A stretch of 13,313 bases of DNA from Desulfovibrio sp. (GTDB taxonomy: Bacteria; Desulfobacterota; Desulfovibrionia; Desulfovibrionales; Desulfovibrionaceae), in the NCBI GenBank assembly GCA_014804905.1, contig JAAUYX010000067.1, forward strand, positions 1-13,313. Direction: 5' to 3'. This document shows positions 12,807-13,313 of this stretch, piece after piece (within the stretch, counting starts at the first letter, position 1; each line of letters starts with the position of its first letter). Under the pieces are notes generated by a model. The model had not been told where the DNA came from. It ran no database searches and saw only the letters and a list, made by a program, of their open reading frames with translations. A program made the translations under genes and the position numbers.

Positions 12807-13313
12807 TCAGTTCCCCTCAACCTTGTCGAAGAGCGCCATCCTGAAGATGAGCGAGACGAGCTCGTCGATGCCCTCGCCGGTGAGCGAATTGGTGAACACA
12901 AAGGGCTTGCCCGGCCGCATGAGCTTGCTGTCATGGTCCATGACGTCCAGCGAGGCCCCCACATAGGGGGCGAGGTCCGTCTTGTTGATGACGAGGATGT
13001 CGCTCTGCGAAATGCCCGGGCCGTCCTTGCGCGGAATCTTGTCGCCCGCGGCCACGTCGATGACGTAGATGAAAAAGTCCACCAGGGCCGGGCTGAAGGT
13101 AAGGGTCAGGTTGTCCCCGCCGGACTCGATGAGCACCACGTCCGCGTCCGGGAATTTCGCCTCCATCTCCTCCACGGCGGCGATGTTCATGGAGGGGTCC
13201 TCGCGCACGGCCGTGTGCGGGCAGGCCCCGGTCTCCACGCCGATGATGCGGTCCTCCATGAGGATGCCCTTGAGCGTCTTGCGCACATGCTTGGCATCCT
13301 CGGTGGTCACGAT
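12807..13313 (-). CDS. ureG: Urease accessory GTPase UreG, 5' end missing
   Basis: SIMIBI-class GTPase that carries nickel to the UreD-UreF-urease complex. The last 168 codons are in the window; the frame is open through the edge (reading I-V-T-T-E-D), so the P-loop and start lie beyond 13313. The GTG near the edge is internal. Visible motifs are GVETGACPHTAVRED with the nickel-binding CPH (13215-13223), LIESGGDNLTLTFSP, the G4-type NKTD (12975-12986) giving guanine specificity, and GDKIPRKDGPGI. These match UreG of urease clusters and distinguish it from HypB. The other urease genes (ureABC, ureE, ureF) would be expected upstream, outside the window. Confidence 0.95.
   Translation of the reverse strand: MVTTEDAKHVRKTLKGILMEDRIIGVETGACPHTAVREDPSMNIAAVEEMEAKFPDADVVLIESGGDNLTLTFSPALVDFFIYVIDVAAGDKIPRKDGPGISQSDILVINKTDLAPYVGASLDVMDHDSKLMRPGKPFVFTNSLTGEGIDELVSLIFRMALFDKVEGN

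Noticed and set aside
1..13313. tRNA or rRNA genes, CRISPR arrays, insertion sequences, prophage or attachment sites.
   Set aside because: None was recognised by eye: no repeat-spacer pattern, transposase motif or tRNA-like cloverleaf. The window is filled by the genes listed.

Overview
The window looks like chromosome of a high-GC, strictly anaerobic sulfidogen of the Desulfovibrionaceae (Desulfovibrio/Bilophila-like). The main clues are the archaeal-style entry to the shikimate pathway (ADTH synthase plus 3-dehydroquinate synthase II) placed next to pheA, aroA and tyrA, an order I recall from Desulfovibrio, and a urea transporter resembling the structurally studied Desulfovibrio vulgaris protein. 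The assignment rests on gene content and recalled family knowledge, not on a database search.

Positions 1-2879 (+ strand) hold the 3' end of a DUF1385 membrane protein gene, then prfA (peptide chain release factor 1) and dinB (DNA polymerase IV). They are housekeeping genes with short gaps. dinB runs head-on into tyrA, with only three bases between the two stop codons.

Positions 2883-8195 (- strand) hold a tightly packed aromatic amino acid operon, transcribed right to left: ADTH synthase, 3-dehydroquinate synthase II, chorismate mutase/prephenate dehydratase (pheA), EPSP synthase (aroA) and prephenate dehydrogenase (tyrA). Neighbouring genes are separated by 1-2 bases or overlap in ATGA, which suggests translational coupling. 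Together they make the first ring intermediate without the DAHP route, carry out the EPSP step, and send chorismate/prephenate to phenylalanine and tyrosine.

Positions 8196-8516 are the regulatory region of that operon and the most interesting part of the window. On the - strand there is a good sigma-70-type promoter (TTGACA, 17-base spacer, TATGCC). It is followed by a 35-codon leader peptide, absent from ordinary gene calls, that contains the run W-F-F-A-Y-F-Y-F. Next comes a 12-base perfect antiterminator complement and a GC-rich terminator hairpin ending in six U. This is a complete ribosome-mediated transcription attenuator whose control codons cover all three aromatic amino acids.

Positions 8517-13313 (- strand) are the distal part of a urease gene cluster: ureG (5' end outside the window), ureD (also called ureH), a UT-family urea transporter, a 12-TM MFS transporter, and a six-TM ion-channel-like protein. 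The channel protein has an Ala-rich tail of seven-residue repeats and a degenerate potassium-channel filter (TVGCY). The accessory membrane proteins suggest a urea import and nitrogen/pH module. The roles of the MFS protein and the channel in it are inferred only from position.
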